64,000 nucleotides of DNA from CAYMYN01 sp964394665 (GTDB lineage Bacteria > Planctomycetota > UBA1135 > GCA-002686595): assembly GCA_964394665.1 (NCBI GenBank), contig CAYMYN010000009.1:1-64000 (forward strand). Direction: 5' to 3'. The position numbers and the translations under genes were made by a program. The notes below the pieces were generated by a model. The model worked only from the letters and a program-made list of their open reading frames with translations. It made no database searches and had not been told where the DNA came from. Positions 1-8,284 of the stretch are shown piece after piece; position 1 is the stretch's first letter; each line of letters starts with the position of its first letter.

Positions 1-2
1 TC

Positions 3-62
3 AGAGCGTGAGAAGAATTCGAACGCTCTCGGTACGGCCGGCTTGCCGGCCGTCCAAAAAAA
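3..62. other. Inverted repeats downstream of the FG-GAP gene
   Basis: Two hairpins lie just past the stop of the minus-strand FG-GAP gene. The first pairs AGAGCGT (3-9) with ACGCTCT (23-29). The second pairs ACGGCCGG (34-41) with CCGGCCGT (46-53) around a CTTG loop and is followed on the plus strand by seven As. Read on the minus strand the U run precedes the hairpin, so this is not a textbook intrinsic terminator. It may still mark the transcript end or protect the 3' end. Confidence 0.35.
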
Positions 63-121
63 CGTTCTGAGAGTCCGTCTGGATGGTCCGCTCCGGGTCC
101 GTTCGATTTTTCCTCGGCCAC

Positions 122-1984
122 TCAGGGTCCGAAGGTCACGGCGTAGCCCGGCGTCAGGTTGAAGCCGCTGCCGCAGGGGCTGGCGATGGGGTCGCGGTAC
201 CAGGCCTGCAGGCGGCGGGTCTGACCCGGGGTCCAGCCGGCTTGGGCGACGAGGCCGGGGCCCCAGGTCGCTCGGCCGAGGGCGTCCGGCATGCGGATGC
301 CCACCCGTAGCACGCCGACGCCGGCGCAGCGCAGGCCGTCGCCGAAGGGCACGCCGGCGCCGCCGTTGACGGCGTTCTCGCCCGCGAAGAGCAGGGCGGG
401 TTGGCCCGGCAACAGACCGTGGGCGTGGAGGGCGAGGGAGTCGACGCCGGCGCTCGCGCTGCCCGAGCCCGAGAGCCTCGCGCCCTGGCCGGTCGAGTTG
501 CGGCAGCCCTCGTCCGCGGCCCCCGGGTTCGCGCAGGGCGGGGCCGTTCCGCTGCCGTCGCAGAAGCAGAAGGCCTGGCCGGGGGGATCACCGAGGGTGT
601 TCATCCAGACCCGGGTGCCCGTGCAGCCCGCGAGGACGAGGTCGGGGTACCCGTCGCGGTCGATGTCGAGCACGCCGAAGTCGAAGATCTGCTCGAGGTC
701 GCTCGGCATCAGGCCCACCGCGCCGCGCCAGCCCGAGGAGCCCGCCTCCTCGCGCAGGGTGATGGCGCCGCCCACGATGCCGCCGCGGTTGTGATAGAGG
801 AACGCCCGTCCCAGGCAGTCGCCGTCGGCGATCAGCACGTCGGGCCAGCCGTCCAGGTCGAGGTCCGCGATGCGGCTCACGCCGGCGAAGCCCCCGTCGC
901 CCCCGACGACGAAGTCGAAGGTGTGGTCCGGGCCCCAGATCACCCGCCCGAAGACGTCGGTGCCCTGGTTGAGCAGGTAGCGGTCGCTGCGCTCGTCGGA
1001 GATCACCGCGTCGATGCGTCCGTCCTGGTTCAGGTCCCCGATGGAGACGTGGTACCCGACGCCCTGATGGAAGACCTGGTGCAGGTAGAAGTGCCCGGGG
1101 TTGTTCGGATCGTTGTAGGTGACCGAGGTCCGGCTCACGCGCGACATGTTCTTCACGATGTCGCCGTGCCCATCGCCGTTCATGTCCGCGATCTTGACCG
1201 ACGTGCCGAAGTCCGAGGCCAACCAGGCTGCCTGGAGGCGCAGCGAGCTCTCGTCCACGAACACGCCGGTGCCGTCGTTGACGAGCAGCCGGTCGTTCAT
1301 GTCCCCGCACTGGTTGATCAAGCCGTTGTCGTAGTCGACGAAGTAGAGGTCGGGCAGCCCGTTGCCGGTCACGTCTCCGGCGGCGACTCCGTCGAAGCGC
1401 GGCCAACACGGTTGCCCGTCGACCAGGAGCTGCGGGATGCGGTGCGCCTGGTGCTCGAGCCCGAGCCAGTTGCCCGAACCGTCGTTCCCGAGGTTCATGT
1501 AGACCCGCGGATGGCTGATGTGTTGGGGCTGTCCGCTCGAGAGGGTCGTGGCCGTGATCACGTCCAACCACCCGTCGCCGTCCACGTCGGCGAAGATCAC
1601 GTCCGTGTCGTTGGTCGGCGTGAGGAACCCCTGGTCCCCGGGCACGGTCGAGGCGGCGGCGTACTGGGCCGTGCGGTCGACGAGCACGCCGCCCTCGTTC
1701 ATGAGGAGCACGTTGGTGCGCCGCCCCGTCGTGATGAAGGGCTGCTTGCGGACGATCACCAGATCGTCCCAACCATCCCGGTCGAGGTCCCCGACCCAAA
1801 GGTCCTTCTCCTCGGTGTCGCCCGAGCCGAACTCCGCCTCGGCGACCAGCCGCGCGTCGTCCCGTTCGAACCCGACCCACCCGTCGTCGAGCTGGGCCGA
1901 GGCCGCGGCTCCCAGGGCCAGGATCCACGCAGCGAGGACCAGGATCCGGCTCCCACTCGATGCCGTGGTGACGAGAGTGCGCAT
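122..1984 (-). CDS. Secreted FG-GAP/VCBS repeat protein with clade-type C-terminal domain
   Basis: A predicted exported protein of 620 residues. The start chosen is the ATG at 1984 because GGGGAGG lies just upstream and the following residues form a classic signal peptide ending in Ala-Ser-Ala-Gln; an in-frame extension to 2080 has neither. At least seven Ca-binding-type D-x-D/N-x-D-G-x-x-D repeats (for example DLDRDGWDDLVIV, DVDGDGWLDVITA and DIDRDGYPDLVLA) point to an integrin-like FG-GAP/VCBS beta-propeller. The last ~150 residues (about 472-620) form a separate Cys/Gly-rich module opening with FCFCDGSG and closing with a WYRDP...CGSGFN motif, a tail I associate with surface proteins of some Planctomycetota. 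The role is probably extracellular or cell-surface adhesion or scaffolding; no enzyme motif is visible. Confidence 0.85.
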   Translation of the reverse strand: MRTLVTTASSGSRILVLAAWILALGAAASAQLDDGWVGFERDDARLVAEAEFGSGDTEEKDLWVGDLDRDGWDDLVIVRKQPFITTGRRTNVLLMNEGGVLVDRTAQYAAASTVPGDQGFLTPTNDTDVIFADVDGDGWLDVITATTLSSGQPQHISHPRVYMNLGNDGSGNWLGLEHQAHRIPQLLVDGQPCWPRFDGVAAGDVTGNGLPDLYFVDYDNGLINQCGDMNDRLLVNDGTGVFVDESSLRLQAAWLASDFGTSVKIADMNGDGHGDIVKNMSRVSRTSVTYNDPNNPGHFYLHQVFHQGVGYHVSIGDLNQDGRIDAVISDERSDRYLLNQGTDVFGRVIWGPDHTFDFVVGGDGGFAGVSRIADLDLDGWPDVLIADGDCLGRAFLYHNRGGIVGGAITLREEAGSSGWRGAVGLMPSDLEQIFDFGVLDIDRDGYPDLVLAGCTGTRVWMNTLGDPPGQAFCFCDGSGTAPPCANPGAADEGCRNSTGQGARLSGSGSASAGVDSLALHAHGLLPGQPALLFAGENAVNGGAGVPFGDGLRCAGVGVLRVGIRMPDALGRATWGPGLVAQAGWTPGQTRRLQAWYRDPIASPCGSGFNLTPGYAVTFGP

Positions 1985-2051
1985 GTCGTTCCTCCCCTGG
2001 AACTCGATCCTCGGCGGGCCCCGGGCCGGAGACTTCCGGCCCGACCGGCCG

Positions 2052-2057
2052 AGTGTA
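2052..2057 (-). promoter_or_regulatory. Candidate -10 box (TACACT)
   Basis: On the minus strand TACACT lies 67 bases before the FG-GAP start. It fits the TAnnnT box seen upstream of many genes in this window. No convincing -35 element is present. Confidence 0.25.
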
Positions 2058-2206
2058 TTCGAGAACCTCGCGGACCGCATGAACCGCGCTGAGAGCCTCC
2101 CCCCGCGCCCCCCGCGAGGGACCCCCTCACGCCCAATGGAAGGCCACCGACCGCGAAGGTGCCCGCCGGCATCGGATCCGTCGCCGTCGGCGCCGTTCGC
2201 GCTCCC

Positions 2207-5200
2207 TCAGGCGCGGGCGCGGTGGAGGGCGTAGTAGGTGACGGGGACGACGACGAGGGTGAAGGCGGTCGAGGCGAGGAGGCCGAAGATCAGGGCCCAG
2301 GCGAGGCCGGAGAAGATCGGGTCGAGGGTGATCGGCCAGGCGCCCAGGGCGGTGGTGGCGGCGGTCAGCAGGATCGGGCGCAGGCGCACGGCGCCGCATT
2401 CGAGCACCGCCTCGCGCAGGGGCGTGCCCTCGGCGCGGGCCTGCTGCACGAACTCGATCAACACGATCGAGTTGCGCACCACGATTCCGCCCAGGGCGAT
2501 CATGCCGATCATGGCCGTGGCGGTGAAGAAGACCGGCGTCGCGAAGCCGTCGATGGGGCGGTCGACGATCCAGTTCAGGACCGCGAATCCGGGCAGGATG
2601 CCGATCGCCGTCAAAGGGATGGCGGTCATCACCAGCAACGGCATCAGGAAGGAGCGCGTCTGGGCCACGAGCAACACGTAGATGGCGAGCATCGCGATGC
2701 CGAACGCCAACCCCAGGTCGCGGAAGACGCGGATCGTGATGTCCCACTCGCCCTCGCCGGCCCAATCGATCGTGTGTCCGCCGGCCAGGGGCTCGGCGGC
2801 GAAGTGGGCCTGGAGCGCGAAGACGGCGTCCGCCGGCGCGATGCCGGCCGTCTCGGCCACGACGAAGGCCACGCGGCGCAGGTCCTTGTGGTGGATGGGC
2901 AGGTCCTCGGGGACCTCCTCGAAGCGGCCGAGTTCGCCCAGGGGCACCAGGTCGCCCTGGGCGCCGCGCAGGGCGAGCCGACCGAGCTCCGCCGATCCCG
3001 AGCGGCGCTCGCGCGGCAGGACGAGGCGCACCGAGAGGGGCTGGCGTTCGTGGGGCAGGTGCACGCTGGCGGGCTCGACGCCGGAGAGCGCCAGCTCGAG
3101 GGCCCGCGCGACCTGCCGCGCGTCGATCCCGTGCAACGCGGCCTTCTCCTGGTCGAGCACGAAGTCGAGCCGCGGCCGCGGGTCCTCGCCGAGCACGTCG
3201 ACGTCGACCAGACCCGGCTGGCGCGCCATGCGTTCGCGCACGAGCTCGGCCGCGGCCAGCAACTCGGCGTGCTCGCCCTCCGGAGGACCGTGCACCTCGG
3301 CCACCACCGTCGCCAGCACCGGCGGCCCGGGGGGCGACTCGACGATCGACAGGCGCGCGTTCCAGCCCGCGGCGACGGCCTCGAGGCGCCGGCGCCAGGC
3401 GAGGCCGAGCTCGTGGCTGCCGAGCTCGCGCGCGGCGCTCGGCTGGAGCTGGACGCGGATCTCGCCCAGGTTCGGCGCCCGGCGCAGGTAGGCGCGGCGC
3501 ACCAGGCCGTTGAAGTCGATCGGACCGTGGGTGCCGGCGAAGGAGGCGTAGCTCTCGACCTCGGGGAAAGTCGCCAGCAGGGCTTCGAGATCCTCGAGCG
3601 CCGCGTCGGTCGTCTCGAGGCTCGTGCCCTCCGGCAGATCCACGACCAGCAGCAGCTCGTCCTTGTCCGCGTAGGGCAGCATCTTGAGCGGCACCGCGCC
3701 GACGACGACCAATCCGCCCGAGCCCGCGAGCAACGCGAGCACCAGCGCGAGCAGCCCCCAACGCGCCGCGCGCGAGTCGAGGAACGGCGCCACGATCCGC
3801 GCATACAGCCGCCGCCGCGACTTGGGAGCCAGACCGCCGGCGGATTCCAGCGCCGCACCGCGCACCCGCCCGCGCAGCAGTCCGTGGGCCGCCCAGGGCA
3901 CCACCGTCAGGGCCGCCACGGTCGAGAACACGACCGTGATCGGCACGGTGACCGCCATGGGCTCCATGTAGGGGCCCATCATGCCGGTGATGAAGAACAT
4001 CGGCAGGAAGGACACGATCACCGTCAGGGTCGACATCAGGACCGGCGGCAGCACTTCCTGCACGGCGCGCAGGGTCGCCGCGCGCGGCGGCAGGCGGCGC
4101 GCGAGCACGTGGCGCTGGATGTTGTCGACGTTGGTGATCGGGTCGTCGACCACGAGGCCCAGGGTCAGGATCAGCGCGAAGAGCGTGACGCGGTTGATCG
4201 TGTAGCCCGCCAGGGCGTTGACGAGCAGCGCCAGGGCGAAGCTGATGGGCACGGCCAGGGCGACGATCAGGCCCTCGCGCCAGCCCAGGGTGAACAGCAG
4301 CAGCCCGACGACGCTGAGCATCGCGAAGGCCAGCGAGGCCAGCAGCTCGTCCACCTTGGCGTCCGCCGTGCGGCCCTGGTCGCGGATCACGCGGCTCTCG
4401 ATCCCGGCCGGCAACACGTCGCGCTCGAGGGCCGCGTACTCGGCGAGCACGCTGCGCGCGACCGCCACGGCGTTCGTGCCGCGCTTCTTCGAGACCGCCA
4501 GGGTCACCGCCGGCCGGGGCGGCGTGTTCGGCGCCAGCGCGTCCGCGGGCCCCAGGCCCAGGCGCGCGTAGCTCGCGGCCTCGGCCGGCCCGGCGCGCAC
4601 CGTCGCGACGTCGCGCAGGGCCACCGGCCGGCCGGCGTGCACGCCGACCACCAGCTCGGCGACGTCGTCCGCGTGCTCGAGGGCGGAGGAGAGGGCCACC
4701 GCGCGCAGGCGGTCGGCGCGGGCGAAGGTCCCGGCCGCGACGGCGGCGTCGGCGGCGGAGAGGGCGCGCTCGACCTCCAGCGGCCCCAGGCCGTGGGCCG
4801 CCAGACGCTCGGGATCGAGCTCGACCTCGACCGCCGCGGGCCGGCCGCCGACGATGCGCGTGCGCGAGACGCCCGGCAGGCGCGCGAGCCGCGCCAGGGT
4901 TTCCTCGCCGATGCGCCGCAGGTCGTGGTCGTCGAGGGCCGCGGGGTCCTCGGCCACCAGGGTGATGGCGACGATCGGCACGTCGTCGATCTCGACCGGC
5001 TTGATCACCCATCCGGCGACGATGCCGGGCGCCTCGTCGATGTGCGAGGCGACGCGTGTCTGCAGCTTGACCAACGAGCGCTCGCGGTCCTCGCCGACGT
5101 GGAAGCGCGCGCTGACGATCGCCAGGCCACGCAGCGAGACCGAGTACACGTGCTCGATGCCGTCGACCTGCCACAGGTGGCGCTCGAGGGGCGTCGCGAC

Positions 5201-5437
5201 CAGGCGCTCGACCTCCTCGGCCGAGGCGCCCGGCACCCTCACGAACAGGTCCGCCAGGGGCACGACGATCTGCGGCTCCTCCTCGCGCGGCGTCCAGGCC
5301 ACGGCCGCCAGCCCCGCGGCCAGGGCGCCGATCACGAGCAGGATCGCCAGCGGCCCCTCGAGGAAGGGCGCGACGATGCGGCCGATCAGGCCGCCGCGCT
5401 CGCCACCTTCCACGTCCACTCCCTCGGAGCCCGTCAT
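2207..5437 (-). CDS. RND-family efflux permease (AcrB/MdtB-like)
   Basis: The inner-membrane pump subunit of a tripartite RND exporter, 1076 residues and close to the family norm. The N-terminus has a first membrane helix followed by the PAGASAEEVERLVA-type porter signature (here VRVPGASAEEVERLVATPLE). The proton-relay pair in TM4 is intact as D431-D432 within GLVVDDPITNVDNI. The C-terminal TM10-12 block (MIALGGIVVRNSIVLIEF) is typical. The ATG at 5437 overlaps the stop of the adaptor gene as ATGA, so translation is probably coupled. A long in-frame upstream extension is antisense-like sequence inside the adaptor and was not used. Substrate is unknown; both drug/solvent (HAE) and metal (HME) types have related sequences, and I cannot decide between them by eye. 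Confidence 0.92.
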   Translation of the reverse strand: MTGSEGVDVEGGERGGLIGRIVAPFLEGPLAILLVIGALAAGLAAVAWTPREEEPQIVVPLADLFVRVPGASAEEVERLVATPLERHLWQVDGIEHVYSVSLRGLAIVSARFHVGEDRERSLVKLQTRVASHIDEAPGIVAGWVIKPVEIDDVPIVAITLVAEDPAALDDHDLRRIGEETLARLARLPGVSRTRIVGGRPAAVEVELDPERLAAHGLGPLEVERALSAADAAVAAGTFARADRLRAVALSSALEHADDVAELVVGVHAGRPVALRDVATVRAGPAEAASYARLGLGPADALAPNTPPRPAVTLAVSKKRGTNAVAVARSVLAEYAALERDVLPAGIESRVIRDQGRTADAKVDELLASLAFAMLSVVGLLLFTLGWREGLIVALAVPISFALALLVNALAGYTINRVTLFALILTLGLVVDDPITNVDNIQRHVLARRLPPRAATLRAVQEVLPPVLMSTLTVIVSFLPMFFITGMMGPYMEPMAVTVPITVVFSTVAALTVVPWAAHGLLRGRVRGAALESAGGLAPKSRRRLYARIVAPFLDSRAARWGLLALVLALLAGSGGLVVVGAVPLKMLPYADKDELLLVVDLPEGTSLETTDAALEDLEALLATFPEVESYASFAGTHGPIDFNGLVRRAYLRRAPNLGEIRVQLQPSAARELGSHELGLAWRRRLEAVAAGWNARLSIVESPPGPPVLATVVAEVHGPPEGEHAELLAAAELVRERMARQPGLVDVDVLGEDPRPRLDFVLDQEKAALHGIDARQVARALELALSGVEPASVHLPHERQPLSVRLVLPRERRSGSAELGRLALRGAQGDLVPLGELGRFEEVPEDLPIHHKDLRRVAFVVAETAGIAPADAVFALQAHFAAEPLAGGHTIDWAGEGEWDITIRVFRDLGLAFGIAMLAIYVLLVAQTRSFLMPLLVMTAIPLTAIGILPGFAVLNWIVDRPIDGFATPVFFTATAMIGMIALGGIVVRNSIVLIEFVQQARAEGTPLREAVLECGAVRLRPILLTAATTALGAWPITLDPIFSGLAWALIFGLLASTAFTLVVVPVTYYALHRARA

Positions 5438-6525
5438 CGCGTCTCCGGCGCACCCCAGCCGATGGTCTCGCCGCCGGCGAGCCCGGAGAGCACTTCGATC
5501 CAACCCTCGCCCGCGCGCCCGAGCGTCACGTGTCGCCGCGTCCAGCGTCCTTCGCGTTCCACGAGCACCTGGGCGAGCTGGCCGACGCGCGACACCGCGG
5601 CCTCGGGCACGCGCACCGCCTCGCGCGTGCCGCCGTCGAAGACCAGGCGCGCGAACTGACCCGGCTGCAGGCCGGCCGCGTCGTCGAGCGGAACCCGCAC
5701 GAGGAACGTGCGCGTGCGCGGGTCGGCGCCGGGCGCGATCTCGCCCACGCGCCCCGCCAGACGCCTTGCGGGGCTGCCGAGCTCGATCGCGACCGGCGCG
5801 CCCAGCGGCAGGTGCGCGATCCAGCCCTCGGGCACGGCCGCCTCGAGGCGCAGGGCGGCGGGATCGAAGATCTCGAGCAGCGTGCGCCCGGCCCAGGCGA
5901 GGTCGCCCGGGTCGACGTGGCGCGCGGCGACGACGCCCTCGAAGGGTGCGCGCAGCTCGGCCTGCTCGCGCAGCACGCGCGCTTCGACCAGAGCCTGGCG
6001 CGCGGCGCCGAGGGATGCTTCGGCCCGCGCGCGCGCCGCATGGGCCTGCTCCAGCTCCTCGGCGGTGGCCGCGCCGCGCTGGACGAGCGCTTCGACGCGC
6101 TCGAAGTGCTGCAGGGCCTCCTTGAGCGAGACCTCCGCCGCGCGGCGCTGGCTCTCGGCCTGGGCCTGGCGCGCGGCGAGCTCGTCGGCCTCCAGGCGCA
6201 CCAACACCTGGCCGGCCGACACGCGCTCGCCGACGTCCACGCCGAGCTCGATCACCCGACCGCCGACGCGCGCGGCCAGGGCCACCTCGCTGCGCGAGCG
6301 CAGGCTGCCGGCGGCGGCGTGCTCGATCGGGAAGGCCGCGCGTTCGACGCGCGCGCGCTGGGGCGGGGCGGGGAGGCTCGGGCGTTCGGCGGCGCGGGGT
6401 GCCGTCGATCGGGCGGCCGAGCGCGCGCCGGCGCGCTGTCCCAGGCCGTAGCCCAGGCCCAGGGCCGCGAGGGCCAGCAGGGCCACTCCGAGGGCGGGGC
6501 GTCGCAGGAGAGCGGGGAACTTCAT
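5434..6525 (-). CDS. RND efflux periplasmic adaptor (membrane fusion protein)
   Basis: A 363-residue adaptor linking the permease to the outer membrane factor. It starts at the ATG at 6525, which overlaps the stop of the upstream gene as ATGA. One N-terminal membrane helix or uncleaved signal (about residues 8-28) is followed by a lipoyl half-motif (GGRVIELGVDVGERVSAGQ), a long Ala/Glu/Arg coiled-coil hairpin with the typical AELRAPFEGVVAARHVDPGD second lipoyl half, a beta-barrel region and a membrane-proximal domain. Length and domain order match the AcrA/HlyD_D23 group. It forms an operon with the flanking permease and TolC-like genes. Confidence 0.92.
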   Translation of the reverse strand: MKFPALLRRPALGVALLALAALGLGYGLGQRAGARSAARSTAPRAAERPSLPAPPQRARVERAAFPIEHAAAGSLRSRSEVALAARVGGRVIELGVDVGERVSAGQVLVRLEADELAARQAQAESQRRAAEVSLKEALQHFERVEALVQRGAATAEELEQAHAARARAEASLGAARQALVEARVLREQAELRAPFEGVVAARHVDPGDLAWAGRTLLEIFDPAALRLEAAVPEGWIAHLPLGAPVAIELGSPARRLAGRVGEIAPGADPRTRTFLVRVPLDDAAGLQPGQFARLVFDGGTREAVRVPEAAVSRVGQLAQVLVEREGRWTRRHVTLGRAGEGWIEVLSGLAGGETIGWGAPETR

Positions 6526-8009
6526 GGGGCGGGGCTCGGAACGGCATCGACCAGGGTGCCGGCGGCGCGCTCGAGCGCGATCGAGGCGCGCTCGAGGTCG
6601 CGTTGGGCCTCGATGCGCCGCAGGCGCGCGCCCAGGAGCGCCGCCTCGGCCTCGAGGAAGCGCGTGACGGGCACGCGGCCGCTCTCGAACTGCAGCGCGA
6701 CGAGCTCGAGGTTCTCGGCCGCCAGGCGCGCCCCGGCGCGGCCGGCCGCCACGCGCGCGCGCGCCGAGCGCAGGTCGACGAGCGCCGCGCGCACCTCGCG
6801 CTCGATCGCCGCCCGAACGCGCCGCTCGAGGGCCCGCGCCTCGAGCTCGCCGGCCTTGGCCTGCTCGAGTTCCGCCTCGCGCCGGCCGCCGGCCAGGAGG
6901 TCCCAATCGAGGGTCAACCCGAGCGCCCAGTTGTCCTCGCGATCGTCGAGGTCGAAGCCGTCGTCGACGCGGTACAGCCGGCCGAAGAGATCCAGCCGCG
7001 GCCGGAACGCGGCCCGGGCTCCCCCGTGCGCGGCCTCGGCGGCGCGCACGCGCCGGCGCGCCGCGGCGAGCTCGGGCCGTCGGCTGCGGGCCCGTTCCTG
7101 GAGCACGGCCTCGTCCTCCGATTCTCCGTCAGCCCGCGTTCCCTCGGCGCCCTCGTCCTCGACGAGCGTCTCGGCCGGCGCGAGGGGCGTGTCCTGGGGC
7201 AAGCCCGCCGCTTCGAGCAGGGTCGCGATCAGGTGGTCCCGCGCGCCCTGCAGCAGGACCCACGTCTCGCGCGCTTCCTCCAGGCGCACCTCGAGGGAGA
7301 GCACGTCCGAGCGCAGCGCGCGGCCCTGCTCGAAGGTCGCCCGCTGCACCTCGAGCTGGCGCCCCACGAGCTCGAGGGAAGCCGCCGCCACCTCCAGCGC
7401 GCGTTCGGTTGCGACGCGCGCCGCGTCGCCCTCGAGCAGGGCCGCGACCAGGTCGGCGCGCGCGGCGGCCAGCTCGAACTCGCTCGCCGCGCTGCTCTCC
7501 TCGGCGCGCGCGATGCGATGCGGCGTGCGAGAACCGTCCCACAGGGTCTGGCGGAAGGTCAGTCCGGCTTCGACGCTCGAAAAGGCGCCGGGGTCGTTGA
7601 AGTCGACGCCCGGGGGCAGGCGGCGCGCGTCGATGCGCTTGAAGAGGAAGAGCGAGGGCGCGTCGGCGCGCAGGGCCTCGAGGCCCAGGCTCAGGGTCGG
7701 CTCCAGGCCCGAGCGCGCGACCTCGATCGCGGCCCGCGCCTGGGCGGAGCGGGCGCGGGCGGCGGCGAGATCGGGGCTCGCGGCCAGGCCGTGGGCCACC
7801 AGCAGGTCGCGCGTCAGCGGGCCGGCGGGCGGCGGGCTCGGGCTCGGGCTCGGGCTCGCTTCGGAGCGGGCCTGCGCGGGCGGTCTCACCCCGATCCACG
7901 GGGGCTGCTTGGCGTCCAAGACGGATTCTGCCCCCGGCCCGGTGCAAGCCGCGCCCAGCAGGGCGGCGCCGAGGGCGAGGAGCGGGGGGTGGGTCGGAAG
8001 ACGGAGCAT
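6522..8009 (-). CDS. Outer membrane efflux factor, TolC/NodT-like
   Basis: First gene of the RND operon, 495 residues from the ATG at 8009. The N-terminus MLRLPTHPPLLALGAALLGAAC resembles a lipoprotein signal, although the lipobox is imperfect because -3 is Gly. Two repeats of long amphipathic helices rich in Ala, Glu and Arg (AARARSAQARAAIEVARSGL and related stretches) flank short beta segments, as expected for the TolC-type helical barrel. It is the outer-membrane channel of the pump. An in-frame extension to 8066 has no signal peptide at its start and was rejected. Confidence 0.88.
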   Translation of the reverse strand: MLRLPTHPPLLALGAALLGAACTGPGAESVLDAKQPPWIGVRPPAQARSEASPSPSPSPPPAGPLTRDLLVAHGLAASPDLAAARARSAQARAAIEVARSGLEPTLSLGLEALRADAPSLFLFKRIDARRLPPGVDFNDPGAFSSVEAGLTFRQTLWDGSRTPHRIARAEESSAASEFELAAARADLVAALLEGDAARVATERALEVAAASLELVGRQLEVQRATFEQGRALRSDVLSLEVRLEEARETWVLLQGARDHLIATLLEAAGLPQDTPLAPAETLVEDEGAEGTRADGESEDEAVLQERARSRRPELAAARRRVRAAEAAHGGARAAFRPRLDLFGRLYRVDDGFDLDDREDNWALGLTLDWDLLAGGRREAELEQAKAGELEARALERRVRAAIEREVRAALVDLRSARARVAAGRAGARLAAENLELVALQFESGRVPVTRFLEAEAALLGARLRRIEAQRDLERASIALERAAGTLVDAVPSPAP

Positions 8010-8036
8010 CGCGAGGGCCGGTTCGGAGCGCGCGCA

Positions 8037-8042
8037 GGATAG
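8037..8042 (-). promoter_or_regulatory. Candidate -10 box of the RND operon (GC-TATCCT)
   Basis: GGCTATCCT on the minus strand ends 27 bases before the outer membrane factor start. It belongs to the TAnnnT family of boxes in this window and would drive all three pump genes. Confidence 0.35.
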
Positions 8043-8220
8043 CCGTCGCGCTCCGGGACGGACCATGCGCCCGACGCGGTAGAGCCGTCGCCGTCCCGAT
8101 CCGGATCGCCCGCGGGTTCGGTTGTGGAGCCATGGGCCAGCGCCTGCCGATGCAGGTCGCGGCTGCGCGCGTGGTGCTCGGCCGACCCCAGAGTCTCACC
8201 CTAGCGTCAGGGTTGCGTGG

Positions 8221-8226
8221 TAGGAT
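8221..8226 (+). promoter_or_regulatory. Candidate -10 box (GG-TAGGAT)
   Basis: TAGGAT preceded by GG lies 58 bases before the radical SAM gene, in the divergent intergenic region shared with the RND operon. No -35 hexamer is recognisable. Confidence 0.3.
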
Positions 8227-8284
8227 TCGGCGCCCATCCCGGGTCCCCCGCCCCTGCCTCCCTCCCCCCCGCGGCGAGCGCAGC

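Noticed and set aside
3..29. Attachment site or transposon end at the window edge
   Set aside because: A 7-bp inverted repeat alone is too short, and no integrase or transposase is nearby.
401..2092. Long plus-strand open frame opposite the FG-GAP gene
   Set aside because: Composition is that of an antisense shadow (Val/Arg/Glu/Gly-rich, no domain), while the opposite strand encodes a recognisable propeller with a signal peptide.
2159..5659. 1166-codon plus-strand frame opposite the RND permease
   Set aside because: A shadow frame caused by high GC; the minus strand carries complete RND motifs.
5438..6547. In-frame upstream extension of the RND permease
   Set aside because: It lies antiparallel in composition within the adaptor gene and lacks any protein signature; the ATG at 5437 with ATGA coupling is the better start.
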